A DNA stretch of 64,000 bases from Microbacterium schleiferi (GCF_015565955.1 NZ_CP064760.1:2604001-2668000); one strand, 5' to 3'; shown: positions 48,093 through 55,485, numbered from the stretch's first letter. The notes: generated by a model not told the origin, from the letters alone. Program-made: numbers and translations.

Positions 48093-48180
48093 AGAGCCGT
48101 TAAACGGCTACTCCAACAATTCACTTCTTCTCCCGCCGCAGGCGACGGAACTCAGCAAGCTGGCGGCAGCCGCAGCACGA

Positions 48181-48684
48181 ATGCCAGATCCAGCAGCGAA
48201 GCCACCACCGCCACCACACCGCCTCTCGCGGCGCCTGAGCCCGGAAACCTGCGCCGAGATCGCGGAGAAGTGCAGAGCCGGAGCGACGACTCCATCACTG
48301 TGCGCCGAGTACGGCATCTCGAAGGGCGGATTGCTTCGACTACTCCGCGACCGAGGTGTCGAGATGCGCCGCCAGCCACTCGCCCCGGAACACGTCGAGC
48401 AAGCCGCCGCCCTCTACCGGTACGGCTTCTCGATCGCCGCCATCGCCAGCTACCTCGACGCCAGCTACAACAACGTCAGACAGAACTTCGTGCGGCTCGG
48501 CATCGAGCGCAGACCACGCGGCGGATCCCAGCCAGTCTCCGGCCGAGTCAATCACTCCACTCTCGATGAGCAGCAGGGCATGGCCGCGGTCCTCCTCTAT
48601 ATCGCAGGTGGCCCGCTTGAAACAGCATTTGTACCTGAAACGCGGGTCTTTTGCTGCAGCGGCGTTGCTTGGCTTCCGGGATGA
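48181..48684 (+). CDS. Helix-turn-helix domain protein of the repeat-flanked island
   Basis: 167 aa from ATG 48181; the frame is open upstream, so the start is uncertain. Pro-rich beginning, then two successive helix-turn-helix-like blocks: SPETCAEIAEKCRAGATTPS with CAEYGISKGGLLRLLRDRGV, and PEHVEQAAALYRYGFSIAAI with YLDASYNNVRQNFVRLGI. These resemble the DNA-binding ends of recombinases or small homeodomain-like phage proteins. No catalytic recombinase domain is present. The last 35 residues may be read-through of low meaning. Confidence 0.6.
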   Translation: MPDPAAKPPPPPHRLSRRLSPETCAEIAEKCRAGATTPSLCAEYGISKGGLLRLLRDRGVEMRRQPLAPEHVEQAAALYRYGFSIAAIASYLDASYNNVRQNFVRLGIERRPRGGSQPVSGRVNHSTLDEQQGMAAVLLYIAGGPLETAFVPETRVFCCSGVAWLPG

Positions 48685-48711
48685 GTCTGCGGTCCCGCCT
48701 ACGGTGGAGAA

Positions 48712-49248
48712 GTGACCTTCCAGCCCGCTGACCGCGTATACGTCGATGAGTCGAAGGCCCGCGGCTACTACATCGTTGCTACTGCCACTGCAATCGGTGA
48801 CGTTCAGGCATCCGAACGGGCGCTGCGCGATCTCCTCAAGCCGGGTCAGCGACGCATCCACTTCAAGAGTGAGAGCGACAGTCGACGCCGCCAGATCCTC
48901 TCGCGCATTTGCGCTCTCGAGGTACGCGTGTCCGTGTGGGTTGTCAAGGAGCGGTCAGACAAGGAAGCGCGGCCACTGTCCCTCGGCGCACTCGCTGAGG
49001 AAGCCGCCCGCACTGGTGTGGCACAGCTGATCATCGAACGAGACGAGTCCCTCGAGCGTGCCGACCGCCGACTGATCGCCGATGTGATCCGCCGCGCAGG
49101 ATCACCAGATATGCAGTACCGGCATGTCGCGCCGCACGAGCATCCGCTGCTCTGGGCGAGTGATGCCGTCGCCTGGTGCTACTCGAACGGCGGCGACTGG
49201 ATCCGTCGCGTCAATGCGATCGTTGAGTCCCGAGTCACCCGGCTGTAG
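48712..49248 (+). CDS. DUF3800-like protein of the repeat-flanked island
   Basis: 178 aa, GTG start with GGTGGAGAA upstream. Begins with RVYVDESKARGYYIVATATA, a YVDES acidic motif followed by conserved HFKSESDSRRRQIL and a C-terminal SDAVAWCYSNGGDWIRRV, the pattern of DUF3800-like RNase-H-fold proteins often found in mobile or defence loci. Function unknown; catalytic role suggested only by the acidic residues. Shares the island with the HTH gene, 27 bp downstream of it. Confidence 0.6.
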   Translation: MTFQPADRVYVDESKARGYYIVATATAIGDVQASERALRDLLKPGQRRIHFKSESDSRRRQILSRICALEVRVSVWVVKERSDKEARPLSLGALAEEAARTGVAQLIIERDESLERADRRLIADVIRRAGSPDMQYRHVAPHEHPLLWASDAVAWCYSNGGDWIRRVNAIVESRVTRL

Positions 49249-49426
49249 AAACACGTGAGCCTGGCTCGTCATACCGTCCGGAAGACTGCCAGGCTCCGAG
49301 GGCTACTGCCCGCCGTGCTTCAAGTGTACCTCGACGGGGCCGCGACGGGCCAGCGTGGCTGTTCTCGACGTCTCAACCGGCACAACCCGCGTCATCGCCG
49401 ATCGAGCGGCCCTATCCGGATACGAC

Positions 49427-49452
49427 AAAGCCCCGGGAATCCGGGGGTCTTG
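49427..49452 (-). terminator. Hairpin downstream of repeat copy B
   Basis: AAGACCCCCGG / CCGGGGCTTT on the minus strand, 5 bp beyond the duplicated tRNA-Met end, as if it terminated a vanished tRNA. Confidence 0.55.
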
Positions 49453-49456
49453 ATCT

Positions 49457-49539
49457 GTAGCAGGAGCGGGGCTTGTCCCCACCGCCAGTCCACGCGCCGC
49501 TCCGCAGCGCGCGGAGCCACGGGCGGCGTGGGCCCACCC
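49457..49539 (-). repeat. tRNA-end repeat, copy B (64-bp core + 19-bp tRNA-Met 3' end)
   Basis: 64-bp core at 49476-49539, nearly identical to copies A and C, followed on the minus strand by CAAGCCCCGCTCCTGCTAC (49457-49475), a perfect 19-bp duplicate of the adjacent tRNA-Met 3' end starting at the T-loop C56 position. Confidence 0.85.
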
Positions 49540-49570
49540 GCGGGTGACGGCTTCACCCACCCACCCCGGA

Positions 49571-49607
49571 ACGACGAAAGAGGCCCACGAGGGGCCTCTT
49601 TCGTCGT
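49571..49607 (-). terminator. Terminator of tRNA-Met
   Basis: 15-bp arms acgacgaaagaggcc / ggcctctttcgtcgt (49571-49585, 49593-49607), directly abutting the tRNA 3' end. Confidence 0.85.
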
Positions 49608-49680
49608 AGCAGGAGCGGGGCTTGAACCCGCGACCTCACGATTATGAGTCGTGCGCTCTCACCAACTGAGCTACCCTGCC
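49607..49680 (-). tRNA. tRNA-Met (anticodon CAU, elongator-like)
   Basis: 74-nt cloverleaf: acceptor GGCAGGG / TCCTGCT (G-U at both ends), D stem GCTC/GAGC, anticodon stem CACGA/TCGTG with loop CTCATAA, T arm GCGGG TTCAAGC CCCGC, discriminator A. It lacks the initiator-specific GGG/CCC anticodon-stem pairs, so elongator Met is favoured; an Ile2 (lysidine-modified CAU) tRNA cannot be excluded. Confidence 0.93.
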
Positions 49681-49715
49681 GCACGGCATCCGTCGGTCAC
49701 GATATGGATGCTGCG

Positions 49716-49787
49716 AGCCCCGAGTCAGGATTGAACTGACGACCCCTTCCTTACCATGGAAGTGCTCTGCCACTGAGCTATCGGGGC
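49716..49787 (-). tRNA. tRNA-Thr (anticodon GGU)
   Basis: 72-nt cloverleaf: acceptor GCCCCGA / TCGGGGC, D stem GCTC/GAGC, anticodon stem CTTCC/GGAAG with loop ATGGTAA, T arm GTCAG TTCAATC CTGAC, discriminator T. 35 bp upstream of tRNA-Met in the direction of transcription, so the two may be co-transcribed. Confidence 0.95.
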
Positions 49788-49860
49788 GAAGCCCGACGTG
49801 CGGGCAACTAGAAGAGAATATCAGAGCGCTGTGATCCGAGAGAATCGACAGCGGCCGTGA

Positions 49861-51429
49861 TCACTGGTCGACAGTGACCGGCGCCTCGGGCACCGTGACG
49901 ACCGTCGAGGGAACGTTGTGGGCTGCCAACCAGGCCATCGGCTCCGTCGGAGTCTTGCCATTCAGCAACACCTCGAAGTGCAGGTGAGGGCCGGTGGAGT
50001 GGCCCGTCGTCCCCACAGTTCCAACGACGTCACCGAGCTTGATGACCTGCCCCGCCTGGACCCGGAGCGAGCCGTACTGCATGTGCGCGTAGTTCGTCGA
50101 AACCAGTTCGCCGTCCACGATGCTGTCGATCACGACATGTACGCCGTAGGCGCCGCCAGCCTCGGTCGCGATGCGGACGATCCCGTCGGCCACTGCGTGA
50201 ATCTCAGCGCCCTGGCCACCGGGTGCGAAGTCAACACCCTCGTGCATCCGGCCCCACCGCATCCCGTAGGGAGAACTGATCGGCACACCGACCGCGAAGG
50301 GGTATTGCACGGCTGCCGAGGCGTTGTTGACGTAGGTCGACGCGACCTCGCGCACGCCCGCTTCGACAGCCAGCTCGGCCATCGAGACAGCCGAATAGCC
50401 TTCCTCGCGGCTCAGAGTCGCTGTGGCTGCCTCCGCCGGCGCAACGTAGGCCTGAATGTCTTCCTCGGGCGAGGCGGTCGGCTCAACATCGCCGAGCGCG
50501 ACGATCGACGCGGTGGGCCCCTCGCCCCCGCCGACGGCTGCGACGGCCTCGACGGGCGTCGTCATTCCCACGGCGAGCAAGCCGACGATTCCCATGACTC
50601 CGACCGAGAAGGACGTGGCAGCGAACTTGCGCACGGACCCGGTGCGGGGGCGACGGCGAGCAACGTGCTCGGATGCCGCGGGCTGCGCCTCGGCGTCTGC
50701 CGGCGCATCCGCCGTGGTGGATGTTTCCCGAGCGAGTGTCGCGGTCTCCCCCGTCACTCCGAAGGTGCGGACGACTTCCTCAAACAGGTCACGCGCGGAC
50801 TCGCTCGCCGGCATCTGCGGCTCATCCGCGACAGGCAGTTCCTCCGCGCGGGGTGACTCCTCCGCGGCGGGTGGCTCCGGGGCGTCTGCCACGGGAGCGA
50901 CATCTTCGACGGGAGTCTCATCGACATCATCCGTCGGCGCGATCGCCGCCGCGTCGTTGTGGGGAGCCTCGTCGACCGAGACGAACCCAAGCACCTGGTC
51001 CGCCACAACAGGCTCGGGTGCCGGGGCGGCCTCGGATGCCGGGGCGGCGGGCGCGGTACCGGCACGGCGGGCGCGACGGGTCAAGGGGACTTCGGTGGCG
51101 ACGCCCTCTGCGGCGACGACGGTCTGGTCGGGCTGCCGGGCAGAGTCGATTCCCGCTCCCGAGAGCGCCTCGGCTTCGGTATCCGTGAGCGGCACATTGT
51201 GGAGGCGTGACCGTAGCCCTGCCGGCCGCGGAGCGAGCTCACCGGCCGAAACCTCAGCGTCGTGCGGGCCTGTCGTCACGGGGGCAGACACCGGGTTGTC
51301 GAGGCGACGACCGCGGCGCAACTCCGCTCGAGAAGAACCCGATGACTCCGACGCCTGCACAGGCGTGGGAGTCGTGCGACTGGAGCGGCGCGTTGGCGCT
51401 GCGTCAGGCGCAGGGGTATCGGGGGTCAC
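49861..51429 (-). CDS. M23 (LytM/LysM-type) metallopeptidase, cell-wall hydrolase
   Basis: 522 aa. Residues 1-270 are a long Ala/Pro/Glu-rich cytoplasmic tail, followed by a single membrane helix (FAATSFSVGVMGIVGLLAVGM), a spacer and the M23 domain with zinc ligands in RMHEGVDFAPG and HLHFEVLLNG. Expected to cut peptidoglycan peptides at the cell surface, or to activate an amidase. The very long disordered intracellular tail is unusual. An MtrA-like box lies about 90 bp upstream. Confidence 0.9.
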   Translation of the reverse strand: MTPDTPAPDAAPTRRSSRTTPTPVQASESSGSSRAELRRGRRLDNPVSAPVTTGPHDAEVSAGELAPRPAGLRSRLHNVPLTDTEAEALSGAGIDSARQPDQTVVAAEGVATEVPLTRRARRAGTAPAAPASEAAPAPEPVVADQVLGFVSVDEAPHNDAAAIAPTDDVDETPVEDVAPVADAPEPPAAEESPRAEELPVADEPQMPASESARDLFEEVVRTFGVTGETATLARETSTTADAPADAEAQPAASEHVARRRPRTGSVRKFAATSFSVGVMGIVGLLAVGMTTPVEAVAAVGGGEGPTASIVALGDVEPTASPEEDIQAYVAPAEAATATLSREEGYSAVSMAELAVEAGVREVASTYVNNASAAVQYPFAVGVPISSPYGMRWGRMHEGVDFAPGGQGAEIHAVADGIVRIATEAGGAYGVHVVIDSIVDGELVSTNYAHMQYGSLRVQAGQVIKLGDVVGTVGTTGHSTGPHLHFEVLLNGKTPTEPMAWLAAHNVPSTVVTVPEAPVTVDQ

Positions 51430-51517
51430 GGATCTCGCTCTCGGTCGTCGGGTACGACACGGGTGTTCGAAGGGTACTCAGCCTGCTCTGCCCCGGTTTC
51501 CCGGATGCGCAAAGAAG

Positions 51518-51533
51518 GTAACGATACGGTAAA
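51518..51533. promoter_or_regulatory. MtrA-like box upstream of the M23 peptidase
   Basis: GTAACGATACGGTAAA matches the direct repeat GTAAC-N6-GTAAC of MtrA sites except for the last base. In corynebacteria, mycobacteria and streptomycetes MtrA controls cell-wall hydrolases, so the site is sensible 89 bp upstream of this peptidase start. The wider sequence GGTAACG...CGCTACC is also an inverted repeat. Confidence 0.5.
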
Positions 51534-51575
51534 CGCTACCTGGTCGCGCCTGAGAAAGCCATGGACGATCCCCAT

Positions 51576-51604
51576 TCTGCGGATTCCACAGTGGTATCCG
51601 CAGA
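51576..51604 (-). terminator. Terminator of the inositol-phosphatase-like gene
   Basis: Nine-base arms TCTGCGGAT / ATCCGCAGA with an 11-base loop, 7 bp past the stop codon at 51612. Confidence 0.65.
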
Positions 51605-51611
51605 TCCGTTG

Positions 51612-52412
51612 TCAGGGTTGCGCGAGGGTCAACAGTCGATCGAAGACGCCGGGGACCGCGGCGATCACCAGAACGCGACCGGTGTCATCCGCGGGCAGAA
51701 GTGCGAAGCGTCCGCCGGCTTCTGTCACGATGAGCGCCGCGGCGGCGTGATCCCAGGGTTTGAGCCCTCGCTCGAAGTAGCCGTCGACGCGGCCGGCGGC
51801 CACCGAGCACAGGTCGATGGATGCTGCGCCCATCCGTCTGATGTCTCGGGCTATCGGCATGACGCGGGCAACCCGACCCAGGTCACCCGCGTGGGTGGCG
51901 GGGTCGTATCCGAAGCCGGTTGCCAGCAGCGCACCCGCGGCGGAGACCTCAGCCTCGACGTGAAGTCGCCGGTCGCCGAGCCAGGCCCCCGCGCCCTGGG
52001 CCGCATGGAACATCTCGTCCAGCGACGGCACATACACGGCGCCGGCCAGCGCGGTCCACGTCTGCGGGTCGGACGTTCCCTGCACGGCCGCAATGCTCAC
52101 GGCATAGAACGGGATGCCGTAGGCGTAGTTGACCGTCCCATCGATCGGATCCACGACCCAGGTGGTGCCGCTGCTTCCGGGGTCGGCATCCGATTCTTCA
52201 CCGAGAAAACCGTCCGTCGGTCGAAGCTCGCGGAGCCTGGAGCGGATGAGGGCCTCGACCTCGCGGTCAGCCTCGGTGACGATGTCTGCGAGCGCGGACT
52301 TGGTAGCCGCGATCGAGACGCCCGCGCTGCGACGCTCGCGCGCCAGCTGCCCTGCCTCGCGGGCAAGGTCGATGGCGATGTTCTCGAGTTCTCGCGGGTC
52401 GGCGTCAGTCAC
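51612..52412 (-). CDS. Inositol monophosphatase-family phosphatase
   Basis: 266 aa. Metal- and substrate-binding motifs are intact: GEESD (motif 1), DPIDGTVNYAYG (motif 2) and KPWDHAAAALIVTEAGG (motif 3). Leaderless GTG 52412: TAGCGT, six bases, GTG. Family members hydrolyse inositol-1-phosphate, fructose-1,6-bisphosphate, histidinol phosphate or PAP; the exact substrate is not evident. Confidence 0.9.
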   Translation of the reverse strand: MTDADPRELENIAIDLAREAGQLARERRSAGVSIAATKSALADIVTEADREVEALIRSRLRELRPTDGFLGEESDADPGSSGTTWVVDPIDGTVNYAYGIPFYAVSIAAVQGTSDPQTWTALAGAVYVPSLDEMFHAAQGAGAWLGDRRLHVEAEVSAAGALLATGFGYDPATHAGDLGRVARVMPIARDIRRMGAASIDLCSVAAGRVDGYFERGLKPWDHAAAALIVTEAGGRFALLPADDTGRVLVIAAVPGVFDRLLTLAQP

Positions 52413-52432
52413 CCCTTCACGCTAGCGTCCGA

Positions 52433-53521
52433 TCACGACTGGCGCGGCGGCTCCGCGGGATCGTCAGCGTCGCTCTCCGGGGACGACTCGACTGCGGGGT
52501 CGGCGCTCACGTCCGGCTCGACCGTGGCCGGTGCCTCGGGCGCAGCTTCAGCACTCGCAGGTGCGGGCGGTGCAGCGTCGGGGGCTCCGGCAGCACTTCC
52601 AGGCGCGGCCGGAGCAGGCGCAGCCGGGGCGGGCGGCGGCGACACCGGAGCGAAGATCTGCGCGCCGGGCGTGGGGTGACCCGTGTAGTACGCGTTCCAG
52701 TCCGGCGAGCCATCGGGCAGCATCGGCAGGGGTGTCACGCCGTCGATGTACATCGGCCACGGGAGCAGGTCTTGTTCAGCGCTGGCAGCGGGTGCGGAGG
52801 GCGCCGACGTCGTGGCGACCGGGGCCACACCGACGGGACGGGGCGCGAACAGCAGATTCACGAGGGGTACGAGCGCCGTGCCGACGGCGGCCAGGATGAC
52901 GACGGCAACGACGATCCGCCAGTAGAACTCCGCGAAGAAGATCCAGTCGCTGAAGATCAGCGGCAGTAGCAGGAGCAGTGCGAGGAGCGCGACCAGCCCC
53001 ACCGTGACGGGGGCGAGGATGCGGTTGATGGGCGTGACGTGCCGCAGGGCAGCCCGAAGGAAGAACCGGGCATGCAGGAGGGCGAGCTGGAGCACGAGGA
53101 CGACCAGGAGGAAGCGGAGGAACCGTCCGGGTCCGACGAAATCCCACCCGTAGAACGACCAGGGCTCGGGCATCCAGATCAAGATGATGCCGGCCAGGAG
53201 CGCGACAACCCACGTGGCGATGCTGGCGATGGCGAACCACGCAGGACGGCGCGGGGCAAGCCGCGCTTCCATGATGGCGATCCCCGCGAAACCGGCGAAC
53301 AGCAGCACGGTGATGAACGCACGGACAATCGAGCCGGTCTGCGGACCGACGAGGACCCAGACGACGCAGATGAGGGCTGCGGCGACGAGCGCACCGATCG
53401 CAACCCAGATCGCTGCGCGCGCGTAGGGGGACCGCGTCGCGAAGGACTGTTCGTCCGTTCCGGCAGCCGGAGGGGGCGACGGGACGTGCGGTGTGGGTGC
53501 GTCGGACGACGGGGTGGTCAT
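52433..53521 (-). CDS. Multi-pass membrane protein with Pro/Ala-rich C-terminus
   Basis: 362 aa. Six or so hydrophobic segments between residues 33 and 230, then a long Ala/Pro/Glu-rich tail of about 120 residues likely to be disordered. Ribosome site GGGAGGATTC. 20 bp upstream of the phosphatase gene and possibly co-transcribed with it. Function unknown. Confidence 0.75.
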   Translation of the reverse strand: MTTPSSDAPTPHVPSPPPAAGTDEQSFATRSPYARAAIWVAIGALVAAALICVVWVLVGPQTGSIVRAFITVLLFAGFAGIAIMEARLAPRRPAWFAIASIATWVVALLAGIILIWMPEPWSFYGWDFVGPGRFLRFLLVVLVLQLALLHARFFLRAALRHVTPINRILAPVTVGLVALLALLLLLPLIFSDWIFFAEFYWRIVVAVVILAAVGTALVPLVNLLFAPRPVGVAPVATTSAPSAPAASAEQDLLPWPMYIDGVTPLPMLPDGSPDWNAYYTGHPTPGAQIFAPVSPPPAPAAPAPAAPGSAAGAPDAAPPAPASAEAAPEAPATVEPDVSADPAVESSPESDADDPAEPPRQS

Positions 53522-53659
53522 GAATCCTCCCGAGGATCGATGTCGCTGTCATCCTCGCACGCGAGCCTTAGATCCAAACCCCCCGGTTCGCCCCGATTGT
53601 GGACGATCTGGCCGCGGCGCGCGGGTAGGAGGAGGCGATTTCTGACAGCCCGTCACTCG

Positions 53660-53666
53660 CTGTAAT
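53660..53666 (+). promoter_or_regulatory. Probable -10 element of the tRNA-Tyr promoter
   Basis: GTAATAT about 50 bp before the tRNA, in an otherwise very GC-rich stretch, with CTGACA about 16 bp further upstream as a weak -35. Confidence 0.4.
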
Positions 53667-53717
53667 ATTGCTAGTCGCGCCTCCGGTCGACTGTACAAGC
53701 TGGGCGGGTGCGCATTC

Positions 53718-53799
53718 GGCAGGTTACCCAAGCGGCCAAAGGGATCTGACTGTAAATCAGCCGGCATAGCCTTCGGGGGTTCGAATCCCTCACCTGCCA
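53718..53799 (+). tRNA. tRNA-Tyr (anticodon GUA)
   Basis: 82-nt class-II tRNA with acceptor GGCAGGT / ACCTGCC, anticodon stem CTGAC..., loop CTGTAAA with GTA, long variable arm, T arm GGGGG TTCGAAT CCCTC and discriminator A. Confidence 0.95.
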
Positions 53800-53801
53800 C
53801 T

Positions 53802-53845
53802 CAACGAATAACGGGTCTCGCGAAAGCGGGGCCCGTTATTCGTTG
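53802..53845 (+). terminator. Terminator of tRNA-Tyr
   Basis: Perfect 14-bp stem caacgaataacggg / cccgttattcgttg with loop TCTCGCGAAAGCGGGG, 2 bp after the tRNA. Confidence 0.85.
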
Positions 53846-53871
53846 ATCGAGCACTACGGGTTCGAACCCCC

Positions 53872-53954
53872 GGGTGGGCCCACGCCGCCCGAGGCTCCGC
53901 GCGCTGCGCAGCAGCGCGTGGAGGGGCGGTGGGGACGAATCCCTCACCTGCCAC
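53872..53954 (+). repeat. tRNA-end repeat, copy C (64-bp core + 19-bp tRNA-Tyr 3' end)
   Basis: 53872-53935 is the same 64-bp core as copies A and B in the same orientation relative to the tRNA. It is followed by CGAATCCCTCACCTGCCAC (53936-53954), identical to the last 19 bases of the tRNA-Tyr locus (53782-53800). The duplicated end thus belongs to Tyr here and to Met in copies A and B. Confidence 0.88.
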
Positions 53955-53955
53955 A

Positions 53956-53998
53956 AAATGTTCAAGGGCTCTCGCGAAGCGGGGGCCCTTAAACATTT
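53956..53998 (+). terminator. Second terminator after the duplicated tRNA-Tyr end
   Basis: Arms AAATGTTCAAGGGC / GCCCTTAAACATTT (one mismatch) with loop TCTCGCGAAGCGGG, almost the loop of the first terminator but with an entirely different stem. Confidence 0.75.
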
Positions 53999-54023
53999 CT
54001 GAGCACTGCGGGTTCGAGCCGCC

Positions 54024-54051
54024 GGGTGGGCCCACGCCGCCCGACGCTCCG
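54024..54051 (+). repeat. Truncated copy D of the 64-bp core
   Basis: The first 28 bases of the core (GGGTGGGCCCACGCCGCCCG and onward), preceded by GAGCACTGCGGGTTCGAGCC, which parallels the sequence before copy C. It then runs into the pfkB terminator. Confidence 0.7.
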
Positions 54052-54071
54052 AGCCCGAGCGGGCTGGGAGC
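54046..54071 (-). terminator. Terminator of the pfkB-type gene
   Basis: GCTCCGAGCCC / GGGCTGGGAGC arms with loop GAGC, 5 bp past the kinase stop. Confidence 0.65.
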
Positions 54072-54076
54072 AGGCC

Positions 54077-54988
54077 TCAGGTGCCGATGCGGTCCATGTC
54101 GCCGCCGGTGAGCGCGTCCGGGGTGCGCAGCAGCGCGCCGTGGAAGCGGCACGTTGCTGCGGCGATGTCCATCGCAGTGCCGAGGACGTCGGCCCACTCG
54201 TCGGCGGTCGTCGGATCGCGCTGCACCATGCCCGCCACGAGCGCGGCGAGGGATGCATCCCCGGCGCCCATCGTGTCGATGACGTCTCCCGGCAGCGACG
54301 AGACGGGCTTGGTCACCGACGCCGGGTCGGTGATCAGTGTTGCTCCCGCAGAGCCGCGCGTTGCCAGCACCGTCGGCACGCCGAGCTCCCGCATCCGCGC
54401 CGCCGCGGCATCCAGGTCCGACGTGTAGAGCAGCGTTGCGTCGTCATCACCGATCTTCACCGCACCGGCACCGCGTGCCAGTGCCTCGAAGCCGCGTCGA
54501 AACTCATCCAGGTCCGTCATCATGCCCGTGCGGGGGTTGGGGTCGATGACCAGCCGCGAGGATGCCTCGCCGACGGCATCGATGAGCTGTGCCGTCTGCT
54601 CGACGTCATCGAACGGATAGCAGCTGACGACGATGCGGTCGGCATCCGCGATCGCTGCCCGCTGGGCGGGGTCGAACTCCAGCCGCCGCGCCTGCGCAGC
54701 CTCGTTGAAGACATAGGTCGGTTCGCCATCGACGCGCACGCTCACGGCTCGCGAACTGCCGAGCGCGGAGGGGGACGCCAGCAGCTTCACACCGTAGTCG
54801 GCGAGGTAGGCACGGATCTTCGCACCGGCGTCGTCGTCGCCGACCATCGCGATCAACGTCGTCGGCACGCCGAGACGTGACAGCCCGACCGCCACGTTCA
54901 GTGCAGCGCCGCCCACGAATTCGCGAACGCCGGTGTCATCGCGTAGTTCATCGATCAGCGCGTCGCCAATCACCACCACCGAACTCAT
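54077..54988 (-). CDS. PfkB-family carbohydrate kinase
   Basis: 303 aa. N-terminal GDALIDELRD and GGAALNVAVGLSRLGV, C-terminal DTMGAGDASLAALVAGM with the catalytic Asp of the PfkB signature. Fructokinase- or ribokinase-like; the sugar is unknown. ATG overlaps the end of the FBP-domain gene by 4 bp. It is the last gene of the series malE-malF-malG-amylase-GH13-FBP-pfkB, so it may be co-expressed with maltodextrin use. Confidence 0.9.
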   Translation of the reverse strand: MSSVVVIGDALIDELRDDTGVREFVGGAALNVAVGLSRLGVPTTLIAMVGDDDAGAKIRAYLADYGVKLLASPSALGSSRAVSVRVDGEPTYVFNEAAQARRLEFDPAQRAAIADADRIVVSCYPFDDVEQTAQLIDAVGEASSRLVIDPNPRTGMMTDLDEFRRGFEALARGAGAVKIGDDDATLLYTSDLDAAAARMRELGVPTVLATRGSAGATLITDPASVTKPVSSLPGDVIDTMGAGDASLAALVAGMVQRDPTTADEWADVLGTAMDIAAATCRFHGALLRTPDALTGGDMDRIGT

Positions 54989-55485
54989 GCCGGGGCTTCT
55001 CCGTTCTCGAGGACGCGCGCAACGAAAGCCTCGGTGCGGCGCCGTGTCCCATCGATCTTCAGGTCGACGCTGCCGCGCACCTCGCTGGGCGCGAGCGGGG
55101 CGGCAAGGCGAACGTTGTCATGGCAGGAGAGGTCGCTGCAGATGTAGGTGCCGACGCTGTCACCGTGGGCTCCGGCATCGCCGGCGCGACGTGCGGTGAA
55201 GAGTGAGACCTGATTGCCGGGCTGCATCGTGTGGCACAGGTTGCACATCGCCGCCCGCGAGCGCGACGAGCTCTCGGATGCCCGGAGCACGACTCCCCGC
55301 GGCTCTCCCTCGACCTCGGCCACCAGGTATCCGCGGCCCCGGAACTCGGGGTCGCGCCAGGCGAGAAAGTCGAAGTGGTACCAGTCGGTCGTTCGAGCAC
55401 TCAGCGGAACCTCGATGACGCGAAGCTCATCGGGTGCCGCGTTGACAAACGATGCACGAAGTTCCTCTTCGGTGAGCGGGCGCAT
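54985..55485 (-). CDS. FBP-domain (FusB-like EF-G-binding) zinc-finger protein
   Basis: 166 aa from ATG 55485 (GGGAGGAGGTGGC). A C-terminal treble-clef zinc finger, MCNLCHTM ... ICSDLSCHDNVR, is preceded by the region DWYHFDFLAWRDPEF. This is the FBP domain of FusB/FusC, which bind elongation factor G and release it from the ribosome. Widespread in Actinobacteria without fusidic-acid exposure, so a ribosome-rescue role is more likely than resistance. 19 bp after the GH13 gene. Confidence 0.82.
   Translation of the reverse strand: MRPLTEEELRASFVNAAPDELRVIEVPLSARTTDWYHFDFLAWRDPEFRGRGYLVAEVEGEPRGVVLRASESSSRSRAAMCNLCHTMQPGNQVSLFTARRAGDAGAHGDSVGTYICSDLSCHDNVRLAAPLAPSEVRGSVDLKIDGTRRRTEAFVARVLENGEAPA

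Larger units (their letters stand above)
49249..49606. other. Non-coding stretch with repeat copy B and two terminators
   Basis: No convincing gene. 49249-49420 shows nothing recognisable. 49427-49452 is a hairpin (CCCCGG / CCGGGG) with flanking AAAG and TCTT. 49457-49539 is repeat copy B, 49540-49570 is a linker similar to that of copy A, and 49571-49607 is the tRNA-Met terminator. Confidence 0.7.

Noticed and set aside
47755..48180. Protein coding through repeat copy A, in frame with the HTH gene
   Set aside because: This part of the frame overlaps the end of dps, a terminator and the repeat. Peptides such as AGAGLVPTAPPRA arise from tRNA-end and repeat DNA, so the gene is started at 48181 instead.
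47940..49606. CRISPR array or inverted-repeat insertion sequence at the repeats near tRNA-Met
   Set aside because: Repeats are few, long, unequal in spacing and include tRNA ends; no spacers, cas genes, transposase or terminal inverted repeats.
51430..51575. c-di-AMP (ydaO-type) riboswitch upstream of the M23 peptidase
   Set aside because: Such riboswitches are common before actinobacterial wall hydrolases, but the conserved blocks could not be recognised here; only an MtrA-like box was evident.
53549..54197. Short open frames around tRNA-Tyr with phrases like AGEGFEPPKA
   Set aside because: They are translations of the tRNA 3' end and core repeats, not genes.
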